NCBI RefSeq assembly: GCF_963855985.1
Contig: NC_087095.1
Coordinates: 9,496,001 to 9,560,000, forward strand
Direction of reading: 5' to 3'
DNA length: 64,000 nt
Origin: Ostrinia nubilalis
Lineage: Eukaryota > Arthropoda > Insecta > Lepidoptera > Crambidae
Position numbers and translations under genes: made by a program. Below, piece by piece: positions 45,646 to 56,162 of this stretch. Positions within the stretch are counted from its first letter, which is position 1; the number at the start of each line of letters is the position of its first letter. The notes under the pieces are model-generated. The model had not been told where the DNA came from. It searched no databases and was given only the letters and a program-made list of their open reading frames with translations.

Positions 45646-47227
45646 TTAAGGCCGGGTAACAGAGAAAATGGCGAAAATGAGGTTTTCATTTTTTATTTTT
45701 GAGGTACTAAACAGTAAAATAAAAGGCTAAGATTTTTTTTGGGCATAGTTGAGGATATTTTCTAGGGCTATTAACGGATGGAAACACGATTTGATGAAGT
45801 TGACTCGATAGAATAAATTCCCAAAGTTACCTCTATTCGTTTTCTAATTATGGTTTTATTTTTAAAATAAGCGATTTGAGATTCTGAATCTTTTACTAAA
45901 CTAAAGTTCAGAAATAACTTGAGGGCTTTTAACGGATGAAATTTTTATATTGCGTCTTATTTAGTTACTATGTTAAAAAATGTGGAAAAAATCGCCCATG
46001 ACGGCTTGGACAATCTCAATCAGTCGCGCGGTGGCGCTTACGGAGGACGGACGCGTGTCAGTTTTTTGGCCGTGACAGTTCGCGATTTGTCAATATTTTT
46101 GACAATGATGACTTTGATGAGTCACAGTATAATAATATCAGTGTTACTGGAGAAAGCTTAAATTTTTGATAATTAAAAATTATCAATTTTGTCTACCTAT
46201 TGAAATTTAAATCGTTCGCATCCTTTTAAACGAAGACTCTACTCATGATACATTCCTCAAATATGAGACAAAACCAATGAGTTAAAATTACATTTTAATA
46301 GTAGGTACCTACATACAATCGTCTTCACTCTTTAGAAGAGCACACTGACACAAATAAATAATAAAAAATTAGGTCAGTGGGTCAAATATAGGGGCAGCTG
46401 CACGTCACTGAAAGACGATTCTGTTTACTCGGCATCTGGGCTGGAGAACATGAATCCTTGCTTACAGATGCAGATGTAAATAGAGTTATAATTGGACAAA
46501 TTTTACATGAAATGTTTAACAGAACTCAGTTAAAAGACACATACATGGAATACCAATAAGGTTGCGGAGGGAAAGCTACCTATTATAAACTAGCGCCGCC
46601 CGCGACTTCGTTCGCGTGGACCTCGTTTTACCCCCGTTAGATATGATGTTTTACCTCATTTTACCCATGTTGATAGATGGCGTTTCACGGTTTCCCCCGA
46701 ATGAATATTTACGAACGTCATACCGTAGTTTGTCCAGTGCTGTAGATTTTAACCAATGACGATAGATGGCGCTTTTAGACACGTCTTATTTATTTATTGA
46801 AATTTATTTGCCACATATCGTCATAATGTTAATCTGGGTTATAAACAATAATACTGTAAAGTTTCAACAAAATCCGTTCAGTAGTTTTTGCGTGAAAGAG
46901 TAACAAACATCCAGACATCATGACATCCAGACATCCAAACTTTCGCCTTTATAATATTAGTAGGATATTTCACAATCCAAACTAATATTTACTATTTAGC
47001 ATTTACTTACAGTAAATATTAGTTTGGATCGTGAAATATTTAAAATAAAAAAAAGAATAAAACAAAATAGGGTTTCAAATTACCTATCTATAATCTAATA
47101 TTATAAAAAGGTAAAGTTTGTGTGTTTGTATATTTGTTAAATTGTAAGGGGTAATCTCGGGATCTACTGAACTGATTTTAAAAAATCTTTCACCAATAGA
47201 AAGCCACATTATATCTGAGTGTAATAG

Positions 47228-48373
47228 TGTGTGTGTAATAGTGGCCCATAGTCATGATTGTCTTCACGCAGATGTGCAGTGTTCCAACAGCTGCCTGGTG
47301 CTTGAGCAAGTGGCTGATCACACATATCTTGGATTGGTGATTGATGATAGACTTAACTGGGCTAAGCACATTGATAAAGTATCAAAAAAACTTAGAGCAA
47401 TCATGGCAAAGCTTTATATAATTAAAGGCAAAGTACCGTATAACATCCTATTGACAATATATAAGACTTTGGTAGATAGTATTTTATCCTACGGTCTGAG
47501 TAGTTATGGCCGTACTTATAAAACTTACCTTGATCAAATTTTCACTATACAACATAGGCTACTCAAATTAATAGTCCCTAATAAAATAAAAAATAAATTT
47601 CGAGAAGATCCAGAAGGACTATTTCAATACTGTGGTGTGTTACCTATACATAAAAAAGTCCAATATAATTTACTGATGGAGCAATATTTTGAAAAAGATA
47701 CTTAAATCCCAGTAAATCACAAAATAGGTACCAGAAGCATCACTAATAAAAACTATTTATCCCGAAAACTACGAACGAATATGGAAAAAGGACAAGTAAA
47801 TATATTATTCCCTATCTAATCAATAAAATGCCATTAGAAATAAAAAATAAAATTAATAAAAATAATATCAAAACAACTTTAACACGATATCTTCAAAGTA
47901 ATACATGAAATTATTATTATGCTAAAAATTATCTTTCTCTCTTTGCGTAAGCTATATCTCCTTAATTATTAACGTAACTAAATTAAACTACATACTACTA
48001 CCGCACATATACATACAACTGTATGATTAGCGTGTACCAAATTGGAACATCCTATAAAGGCGAGCGCAAGCGCAGATGCGTGTGGCGGACGACTGGACGG
48101 GGCTTTGTGTATTATCTACGCACACAACGACAATGCGTACCCAACCGGTCTGCGATCGCGATCGAACGTCGAGTCTTTCGTCATCGTAGTGCGCACTCGC
48201 TAAAATAATGTTTTGTATAATATTTGAAAGTGTTGTGAATGCTTATACTAAAACGTTTGTTTTTATTTGTATAGAGAACAATAGCGTCTAGACAAACCTA
48301 AAGAGGATTTAGGACGCTATTTGGATCAAATATGTAATTGCTCAATAATGAATAATAAATAAAAAAAAAATAG
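47228..48373 (+). mobile_element. 5'-truncated LINE nested in copy A
   Basis: Copy B lacks this whole segment (its sequence passes straight through at about 53872), which fixes the insertion. AATAG at the left edge is matched by AATAG after the A-rich tail at the right (48361-48373), a short target duplication. It contains a reverse-transcriptase C-terminus, a 3' UTR with AATAATAAAT signals and a ten-A tail. Confidence 0.85.
47229..47705 (+). pseudogene. LINE reverse transcriptase C-terminal fragment
   Basis: 158 codons starting mid-protein (first codon GTG). The order of motifs (HTYLGLVIDDRLNWAKHID, then a thumb-like KTLVDSILSYGLSSYG) is that of jockey/CR1-type non-LTR reverse transcriptases after the catalytic palm. 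The YxDD palm motif lies 5' of the truncation and is missing. Beyond the stop at 47703, homologous codons continue in another frame, so a frameshift is also present. Dead copy. Confidence 0.8.
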
Positions 48374-48786
48374 GTTATATAAAAACCAAAAAATTCCACG
48401 CGGGCGAAGCGGCGGGCGGAAAGCTAGTTTATTTATAATTATGTAAGAGCATAATTATTAAAGTCGAAGTCAAACATTCTTTATTTGTGAGGACCTATAT
48501 TAACGAGAGATTACAAGAGATTACAAGGCGTCAAATATTTCAAGAAAAAAATTAAAAACTATTATAAAGCTAAATTTTGCTCTCATGGAGCCTTTACCTA
48601 CTCTGACAAATTAGTTAGAGAAGAAACTAATAATAAAACTATTTAACTGTCCTGCAATGAAAAGCTTGATCGGGTACAACACCTCAAGTTATTTCAGAAC
48701 TTGATTTCATTAAAAGACTCCGAATATCAAATCGCTTAGGTATCTAAAGTCAAACGATTCTGAAATGTCAAGTGGACTAATGAATT

Positions 48787-48869
48787 CCAGGTATGTCATT
48801 GACAGGAGGGCGCTACTATCTTAATGGGTTATTAAGATAGTAGCGCCCTCCTGTCAATGACATACCTGG
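48787..48869. repeat. Perfect 38-bp-arm palindrome in copy A
   Basis: Arms 48787-48824 and 48832-48869 are exact inverse copies around a 7-base loop (TGGGTTA). Copy B has only the right arm, preceded by AATAACCCATTAAG, which is the source of the inverted part. An inverted duplication has therefore arisen in copy A after the copies diverged. Confidence 0.9.
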
Positions 48870-49305
48870 AACAATAGAGTTTTGAACAACTAATAAAAAT
48901 GCTTTGTCCTAAATGACTGACGGATATCGTAGAGACCTGAAAGTTGGAATGTGTGTGCTTTTTATGACGTAGGCATCTCATAAGAAAATATTTTCCGAAA
49001 TGGGGTCATGAAATGAAGGGGGTGAAAAAAGGGGGCAAAGTTTGTATAGGACAAAGTGATTCCTTGGTTCAATCTACTTGAAATTTAGTTTAACAATACC
49101 TTAATATTATTCATGAAAGACGTGTGGAACGGGTAGAAAGTAATTTTGGCAGTCATTTTCTTCGAAGTTGATATCAATACTACTTAGTGCCTTTGATTTA
49201 ATTACTTTTTATTTTTACAAGTGTTTGAAAACTCCATTTCAGATTGTGTTCAATGTCAAGTGAAATCTCAAATTGAAATGTCTCAATCTCAATGAGGAGA
49301 CTCTG

Positions 49306-49437
49306 TATTTATTCCTAGAATTCCCCAAACACCGTCAAATTACCCTTTCGAATTCAAGACAGTGCAGTTTCCCATCAGTCTGCTTCGTAATGACTATAAA
49401 CAAAGCTCAAAGTCAAACTCTAGGGACCTCTGCTTAA
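49306..49437 (+). pseudogene. Pif1/Helitron-type helicase remnant, copy A
   Basis: One frame gives IPRIPQTPSNYPFEFKTVQF, and a shift in frame gives FVMTINKAQSQTL. These are the characteristic late helicase motifs of Pif1-family and Helitron helicases (…FEF+R.QFP…F.MTINKAQGQTL). The Gly of GQT is Ser here. The stop after the second block and the frame change show decay. The same remnant occurs in copy B. Confidence 0.65.
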
Positions 49438-50054
49438 ACTCCCATGAGTGCACAGAGGTATGCAGGTAACCGCGTGTGATGCTCATAGCAATTTTCGATA
49501 GGTACAGAACCCCGTACATACGTCATACATATTATAGAAAGAAAACACCCAGACCAATACAAACAAATATGTTTCTGCAATTTTAGTATGATATTTTTAT
49601 TTATTAATAAACAAAGAGACTGAACAAAATTGATGCGTACCTATACTGATTAATGTTATTAACCACATGCAAAACCGATAGGTCGGGTGACGTAATCTTG
49701 AAATTCTTTAAGCCGGTGCAGAACTTCCAGAAGGTCGGGCGACGCCACGGCCACTTTGAACCGTGTTTACTTCTGCAGTTATATTTTATATTTATTCGAT
49801 TCTAGAATATATTCCCAAAAAGTCTGAAAGGTGTTTTAATTTGTATCACTTGGATATGATTTCTATTAGAAAGTGTTGTGAGTGTGACGCTTGAAGGGAA
49901 GGAAGTCAACCTAACCTAACCAACTGCGTATTTCTATACTGTGTAGCTGGAAATTGTGGCGGGAGCTCTTTGACGCGCTGTTTTCGGCGAAGAATTGCGC
50001 GCGCAGATTTTGACAGCGCGAAATACCTACTTTAGAAGAAATACCAAGCCTTAA

Positions 50055-50773
50055 CCTCATTATGTCGATACGTTAACAATTTTCTTTTGTTTTACGAAGC
50101 CTTATTGTCTGAAAGCTGAAAGGAGCTTATTTGTTATAGGTTATTGTAACCCTATATCAAGTGTAGAGAAAAATATTTCATTTTCTTTGAGTCTTAATAC
50201 ATCTACATAGAGTTTACAATATGGTGGTAACATTTCAGCCACATGAAGGGCTAATGGAAAAATGCATTCTAGATAATAATAGACATTAGGACTACCTTTC
50301 ATGAAGGTATGATCCCGTTGTTCCAAGACAGAGTGGGTGGAACGTGACGACTTTAACAGATAAAAGAAAATTTCCGGGCAAGTTTTATTAATAGTTCCAT
50401 TATAGTGTTTAGGTAAAATACAAATTGAATACCTAATAATTATTACTTATTCACAAAAATGTTTGATATTTTCGGTGAACAGAACAATAGGTACGAGTAT
50501 TATTAAGAGTGTTAGGACGAGCAGGTGGTAAATTACTTAATTAGTGACGACTACTTAGCAAACAAGTAATAAATATTGTTCATCATGTACATATTTGCAT
50601 TATTATAATAATGCAAATAGGATTTTTTATGTTATTTGAATTGCAAGAAAAAAGTGTTAAAAATAATATTTTACAAACTTATCACATAATGGCTTTTGTG
50701 ATAGGTATGTTATTGGGTAGTGAAAAAGAAATAAAACATATTATAGCTTGTGTATTCGATTCATGATAATAAA
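50055..50773. other. AT-rich noncoding DNA
   Basis: Between TTAA element copy A and the ERV-2 flanking palindrome. No gene or repeat recognised. Confidence 0.45.
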
Positions 50774-50919
50774 ATCCCATCAAAAACAATACTTGTCAAA
50801 AAAACCAAGTCTCGCAACTCAGTTGTGCTACGGTAAAAAGTTGTGAGATCCATGTAATACCAAGTCCAGGCCAGGAAATCTTTAACGTTTTACATAAATA
50901 TATTGACTTGGCCATCGCA
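50774..50919 (+). repeat. Left arm of a 146-bp inverted repeat around ERV-2
   Basis: The inverse complement of 61675-61820, starting ATCCCATCAAAAACAATAC and ending GACTTGGCCATCGCA, with one mismatch by eye (TGTGCTACGG against TGTTCTACGG). Before ERV-2 landed, the two arms were separated by only 28 bases. Confidence 0.9.
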
Positions 50920-50941
50920 ATAATAATTTAATTTACACGTG

Positions 50942-51189
50942 AAATACGTTAGCTGCGATCGGAGGATCGAAAAAAAAACGAATATACTTATAAAAGATTT
51001 AATTAGAAATTAGAAAATTACATGAATTACTTATAATTAAACAAGATGAGACCTAATCGAAGTATGATTATGGAATGATAAAATAATGAACTACAGTTTT
51101 TAGGAAAATGTCGATTGACGTCACTTTCACTAATTGCACTAATGTAGGGCAGTAAGTCAGCGATCTTCATACTGGGCGACAGCGTAATT
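50942..51189 (-). repeat. ERV-2 3' LTR
   Basis: 248 bp. It lacks 15 bases present in the 5' LTR near ATTGCACT, where a short direct repeat (ATTGCACT) allows deletion by slippage. Otherwise the two LTRs agree except for about two single-base differences. Confidence 0.92.
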
Positions 51190-51199
51190 CCTCCCCCCT
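51190..51199 (-). other. ERV-2 polypurine tract
   Basis: On the minus strand AAGGGGGGAG directly precedes the 3' LTR; it is the plus-strand DNA primer by position. Confidence 0.85.
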
Positions 51200-51210
51200 T
51201 AGAACGGCAA

Positions 51211-52310
51211 CTATTTTATCACGTTGAGTGAAAATGTTGCCGGGATCGCGTAATGATGTTGCTGATCTCCGGAAGGTGCTGGATGCTCTTCCTTCTTTTT
51301 AGTCTGGCTATCTTTCCTTTTCTTGTTGAAGCGCCGGTATGCGATGAAGATTGCAAGTATACTCGCAGCAAGCAGTATCACATAAAATGGGATGGTTGTG
51401 TGATATACGTCGAGTGGGATGTCGGTGATATTGATCGGGGCTTCCATAGTGATCTTGTCCTGGATTCTGTGTAGTCCTTGCAGGTCAATGGAGTTCAAGT
51501 TGATGTGGGATGCTATCCTGATTTGCTTCTCCGTGTCAGATGGGATTTCTGTCAGCTTCAGAGGTTGTCCTCTTATTTCGTCGTTGTCATTGGTGATGGT
51601 GAACTCTGTAGTTTTAAGATGACAGCCAACGGGAATAGTGATGAGGTAGCTTCCTTGAAGTGTGGTGTAGTCTCGTCTCCCGCAGAGGAGTTGGACTTTG
51701 CTGGGTTGTGGAAAAGATAAGACGTAGTGTTGGTCGTCCAACTTTTCCATGGCTTCTTTCTTCAGGGTGACCGTAGAGAATTCGCAATTTTCTTTCAGGA
51801 TCTGGTTGACGATGAGCTCGTTGATGCAATCAGGTTTGCTTCGTAGCTGGTGGTGAGTAGCGTCTCCACAGAGATACCAGTTGCTGAGCTTCGGACATTC
51901 TGTCTCTATGTACATGAATGAAATCTCGTTTGTTGCTAGGAAAGGATAGGTCGGGATTAGGGCCTGATTATTTCTATTAGGGACTATAGATAGATGATAG
52001 AAGCTATATATTTCCCTGGATACTATTGGGAATTTATATATGAAAACTATCTGATTATCAGTATAGTATGAGCCTGGTTTAATGACATCATAATATTGCC
52101 TAAGTTCGAGATTTAATACTTGTTCGTTTCCATAGATATTCTTAAGTTTAATTATCATAGATCTAAGAGTGTCCACATCGATCATAGAGTGGTGTGTGCT
52201 TGATGCACGGATAAAAGCTAAACTATTTTCTATCCTAATTAGTTCCTGAGCAAGGTCTTCAACGTTTTCGCTTATTATAATTAAGAGTTGAGCAAGTCTG
52301 GCATATTTAA
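51211..52310 (-). pseudogene. env: ERV-2 env, C-terminal part
   Basis: About 366 env codons continuing from the break at 52310. It covers the later ectodomain with spaced cysteines (for example in CGDATHHQLRSKPDC and LLCGRRDYTTL), then a membrane anchor about 55 residues from the C-terminus (FYVILLAASILAIFIAY) and a lysine-rich cytoplasmic tail. The resemblance to the C-terminal ERV-1 remnant in cysteine spacing and anchor position supports the assignment. The open frame also extends upstream into the inserted element to 52350, but those first dozen codons are transposon-derived and not env. Confidence 0.85.
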
Positions 52311-55300
52311 GGCCGGGTAACAGACAAAATGGCGAAAATGAGGTTTTCATTTTTCATTTTTGAGGTACTAAACAGTAAAATAAAAGGCTAAGATTTTTTT
52401 TGGGCATAGTTGAGGATATTTTCTAGGGCTATTAACGGATGGAAACACGATTTGATGAAGTTGACTCGATAGAATAAATTCCCAAAGTTACCTCTATTCG
52501 TTTTCTAATTATGGTTTTATTTTTAAAATAAGCGATTTGAGATTCTGAATCTTTTACTAAACTAAAGTTCAGAAATAACTTGAGGGCTTTTAACGGATGA
52601 AATTTTTATATTGCGTCTTATTTAGTTACTATGTTAAAAAATGTGGAAAAAATCGCCCATGACGGCTTGGACAATCTCAATCAGTCGCGCGGTGGCGCTT
52701 ACGGAGGACGGACGCGTGCCAGTTTTTTGGCCGTGACAGTTCTCGATTTGTCAATATTTTTGACAATGATGACTTTGATGAGTCACAGTATAATAATACC
52801 AGTGTTACTGGAGAAAGCTAAAATTTTTGATAATTAAGAATTCTGAATTTTGTCTACCTATTGAAATTTAAATCGTTGGCATCCTTTTAAACTAAGACTC
52901 TACTCATGATACATTCCTCAAATATGAGACAAAACCAATGAGTTAAAATTACATTTTAATAGTACCTACATACAATCGTCTTCACTCTTTAGAAGAGCAC
53001 ACTGACACAAATAAATAATAAAAAATTAGGTCAGTGGGTCAAATATAGGGGCAGCTGCACGTCACTGAAAGACGATTCTGTTTACTCGGCATCTGGGCTG
53101 GAGAACATGAATCCTTGCTTACAGATGCAGATGTAAATAGAGTTATAATTGGACAAATTTTACATGAAATGTTTAACAGAACTCAGTTAAAAGACACATA
53201 CATGGAATACCAATAAGGTTGCGGAGGGAAAGCTACCTATTATAAACTAGCGGCCGCCCGCGACTTCGTTCGCGTGGACCTCGTTTTACCCCCGTTAGAT
53301 ATGATGTTTTACCTCATTTTACCCATGTTGATAGATGGCGTTTCACGGTTTCCCCCGAATGAATATTTACGAACGTCATACCGTAGTTTGTCCAGTGCTG
53401 TAGATTTTAACCAATGACGATAGATGGCGCTTTTAGACACGTCTTATTTATTTATTGAAATTTATTTGCCACATATCGTCATAATGTTAATCTGGGTTGT
53501 TTCAACAAAATCCGTTCAGTAGTTTTTTCGTGAAAGAGTAACAAACATCCAGACATCATGACATCCAGACATCCAAACTTTCGCCTTTATAATATTAGTA
53601 GGATATTTCACAAGCCAAACTAATATTTACTATTTAGCATTTACTTACAGTAAATATTAGTTTGGATCGTGAAATATTTAAAATAAAAAAAAAGAATAAA
53701 ACAAAATAGGGTTTCAAATTACCTATCTATAATCTAATATTATAAAGAGGTAAAGTTTGTGTGTTTGTATATTTGTTAAATTGTAAGGGGTAATCTCGGG
53801 ATCTACTGAACTGATTTTAAAAAATCTTTCACCAATAGAAAGCCACATTATATCTGAGTGTAATAGGTTATTTAAAAACAAAAAAATTCCACGCGGGCGA
53901 AGCGGCGGGCGGAAAGCTAGTTTATTTATAATTATGTAAGAGCATAATTATTAAAGTCGAAGTCAAACATTCTTTATTTGTGTGGACCTATATTAACGAG
54001 AGATTACAAGAGATTACAAGGCGTCAAATATTTCAAGAAAAAAATTAAAAACTATTATAAAGCTAAATTTTGCTCTCATGGAGCCTTTACCTACTCTGAC
54101 AAATTAAGACTTAGAGAAGAAACTAATAATAAAACTATTTAACTGTCCTGCAATGAAAAGCTTGATCGGGTACAACACCTCAAGTTATTCCAGAACTTGA
54201 TTTCATTAAAAGACTCCGAATATCAAATCGCTTAGGTATCTAAAGTCAAACGATTCTGAAATGTCAAGTGGACTAATGAATAACCCATTAAGATAGTAGC
54301 GCCCTCCTGTCAATGACATACCTGGAACGATAGAGTTTTGAACAACTAATAAAAATGCTTTGTCCTAAATGACTGACGGATATCGTAGAGACCTGAAATT
54401 TGGAAGGTGTGTTCTTTTTATGACGTAGGCATCTCATAAGAAAAGATTTTCCGAAATGGGGTCATGAAATGAAGGGGGTGAAAAAAGGGGGCAAAGTTTG
54501 TATGGGACAAAGTGATTCCTTGGTTCAATCTACTTGAAATTTAGTTTAACAATACCTTAATATAATTCATGAAAGACGTGTGGAACGGGTAGAAAGTAAT
54601 TTTGGCAGTCATTTTCTTCGAAGTTGATATCAATACTACTTAGTGCCTTTGATTTAATTACTTTTTATTTTTACAAGTGTTTGAAAACTCCATTTCAGAT
54701 TGTGTTCAATGTCAAGTGAAATCTCAAATTGAAATCTCAATCTCAATGAGGAGACTGTATTTATTCCTAGAATTCCCCAAACACCGTCAAATTACCCTTT
54801 CGAATTCAAGACAGTGCAGTTTCCCATCAGTCTGCTTCGTAATGACTATAAACAAAGCTCAAAGTCAAACTCTAGGGACCTCTGCTTAAACTCCCATGAG
54901 TGCACAGAGGTACGCAGGTAACCGCGTGTGATGCTCATAGCAATTTTCGATAGGTACAGAACCCCGTACATATGTCATACATATTATAGAAAGAAAACAC
55001 CCAGACCAATACAAACAAATATGTTTCTGCAATTTTAGTATGATATTTTTATTTATTAATAAACAAAGAGACTGAACAAAATTGATGCGTACCTATACTG
55101 ATTAATGTTATTAACCACATGCAAAGCTTCGTGAATTGCAACAACTATAATTAAATTTATTATCCAAGCTCTAAATAATCGCTACTAAGAGTAAGTTATC
55201 ATAAAAAAAAATTCCAATCGCTCGACGTAATCTTGAAATTCTTAAGCCGGCGCAGAACTTCCAGAAGGTCGGGCGACGCCACGGCCACTTTGAACCGTGT

Positions 55301-55584
55301 TTACTTCTGCAGTTATATTTTATATTTATTCGATTCTAGAATATATTCCCAAAAAGTCTGAAAGGTGTTTTAATTTGTATCACTTGGATATGATTTCTAT
55401 TAGAAAGTGTTGTGAGTGTGACGCTTGAAGGGAAGGAAGTCAACCTAACCTAACCAACTGCGTATTTCTATACTGTGTAGCTGGAAATTGTGGCGGGAGC
55501 TCTTTGACGCGCTGTTTTCGGCGAAGAATTGCGCGCGCAGATTTTGACAGCGCGAAATACCTACTTTAGAAGAAATACCAAGCC
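52311..55584 (+). mobile_element. TTAA-target element, copy B, inside ERV-2 env
   Basis: 3,274 bp between TTAA (52307-52310) and TTAA (55585-55588). It is homologous to copy A (45650-50050) with scattered substitutions and small indels, for example a roughly 95-bp difference near 55123-55220. Because the surrounding env gene provides the pre-insertion sequence, the boundaries and the 4-bp TTAA duplication are secure. It starts GGCCGGGTAACAGACAAAAT and ends ATACCAAGCC. There is no transposase. It contains the same helicase remnant as copy A and lacks copy A's nested LINE. Confidence 0.85.
54677..54889 (+). pseudogene. Pif1/Helitron-type helicase remnant, copy B
   Basis: A 70-codon frame whose last part reads CFVMTINKAQSQTLGTSA, matching the C-terminal helicase motif of Pif1/Helitron proteins. 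The block just before it is better read in a neighbouring frame (IPRIPQTPSNYPFEFK), showing an old frameshift. Shared with copy A, so the decay predates the transposition of at least one copy. Confidence 0.65.
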
Positions 55585-56162
55585 TTAACTAAACTATTTT
55601 CGTTGTATACATTGCTTTTCAATATTAATTCAATAGTTGTATTAATTTTATTCTGATTATCTACGATTTGTGTCAAAATTGTGTCATGTTCGGATATCCA
55701 TTCCTTATTAATGCTAATATGATTGTTAAGTTCCGAGACAATTTTATCTTGGTTACTTTTAAGAAGATTAATGGCTTTATTGTATTTTATTGCATCAGAA
55801 TGGTCCAGATTACCAGTTATGCTTTTTATAACGGATCCAAGGCCATCTACAATACCTCTTTTAACGCGGTTGGGTTCTAATGATTTTAATTGTACTGATA
55901 CTTTGCCAAGCTTCTCAGTTAAATAGTCAATTTGAGTCTCATAAAGTAAGTGTGTATCGTTAATAAGTCGGGACTTGTAACTCGTCAGTTGGGTTTGTAG
56001 GGAGTCGACTTTTTCTTGGATGAGGTCAAGTTGAACATATTGTATAAATGTATGATGGTGAGTAGTCAATCTCATGGGTCCAAGTTTGTGGGGTAGTAGT
56101 CCTGGTCCGTCAGCCAAGCTCTCAAGTTTTATCTCTTGAGACCGAGTGATCCGAAGGATCAT
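55585..56162 (-). pseudogene. env: ERV-2 env, N-terminal part with furin site and fusion peptide region
   Basis: The ATG at 56162 overlaps the pol end by 41 bases. About 192 env codons remain before the break at 55585; the frame then runs a few codons into the inserted element and stops at 55566. Residues 40-95 are heptad-rich. RVKR at 99-102 is a furin-type cleavage motif, followed by GIVDGLGSVIKSITG, the glycine-spaced fusion-peptide-like start of the membrane subunit. This order is that of insect errantivirus Env, related to baculovirus F proteins. No signal peptide is evident after this ATG; in related elements env is translated from a spliced RNA, so the true start may lie elsewhere. Confidence 0.85.

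Larger units (their letters stand above)
45650..50050 (+). mobile_element. TTAA-target element, copy A (4.4 kb, with LINE nested inside)
   Basis: Homologous over nearly its whole length to 52311-55584. It starts GGCCGGGTAACAGAGAAAAT after TTAA (45646-45649) and ends ATACCAAGCC before TTAA (50051-50054). The termini are only weakly inverted (GGCCGGGTA against GGCTTGGTA). The interior holds AT-rich noncoding DNA, lepidopteran repeat segments ('cccgcgacttcgttcgcgtgg' near 46599 and 'gggcggaaagctagtttatt' near 48413), a helicase remnant and a small palindrome at about 46970-47035. No transposase is recognisable, so it is nonautonomous. TTAA duplication is typical of piggyBac, but the ends do not look like piggyBac CCC termini. 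Confidence 0.75.

Noticed and set aside
45970..46161. 63-codon frame repeated at 52631-52837
   Set aside because: Repeated only because the transposon is duplicated; no protein family recognised and one copy is not evidence of coding.
52311..52350. Methionine start of the C-terminal env frame
   Set aside because: These first codons lie inside the inserted TTAA element; env sequence begins only at 52310.
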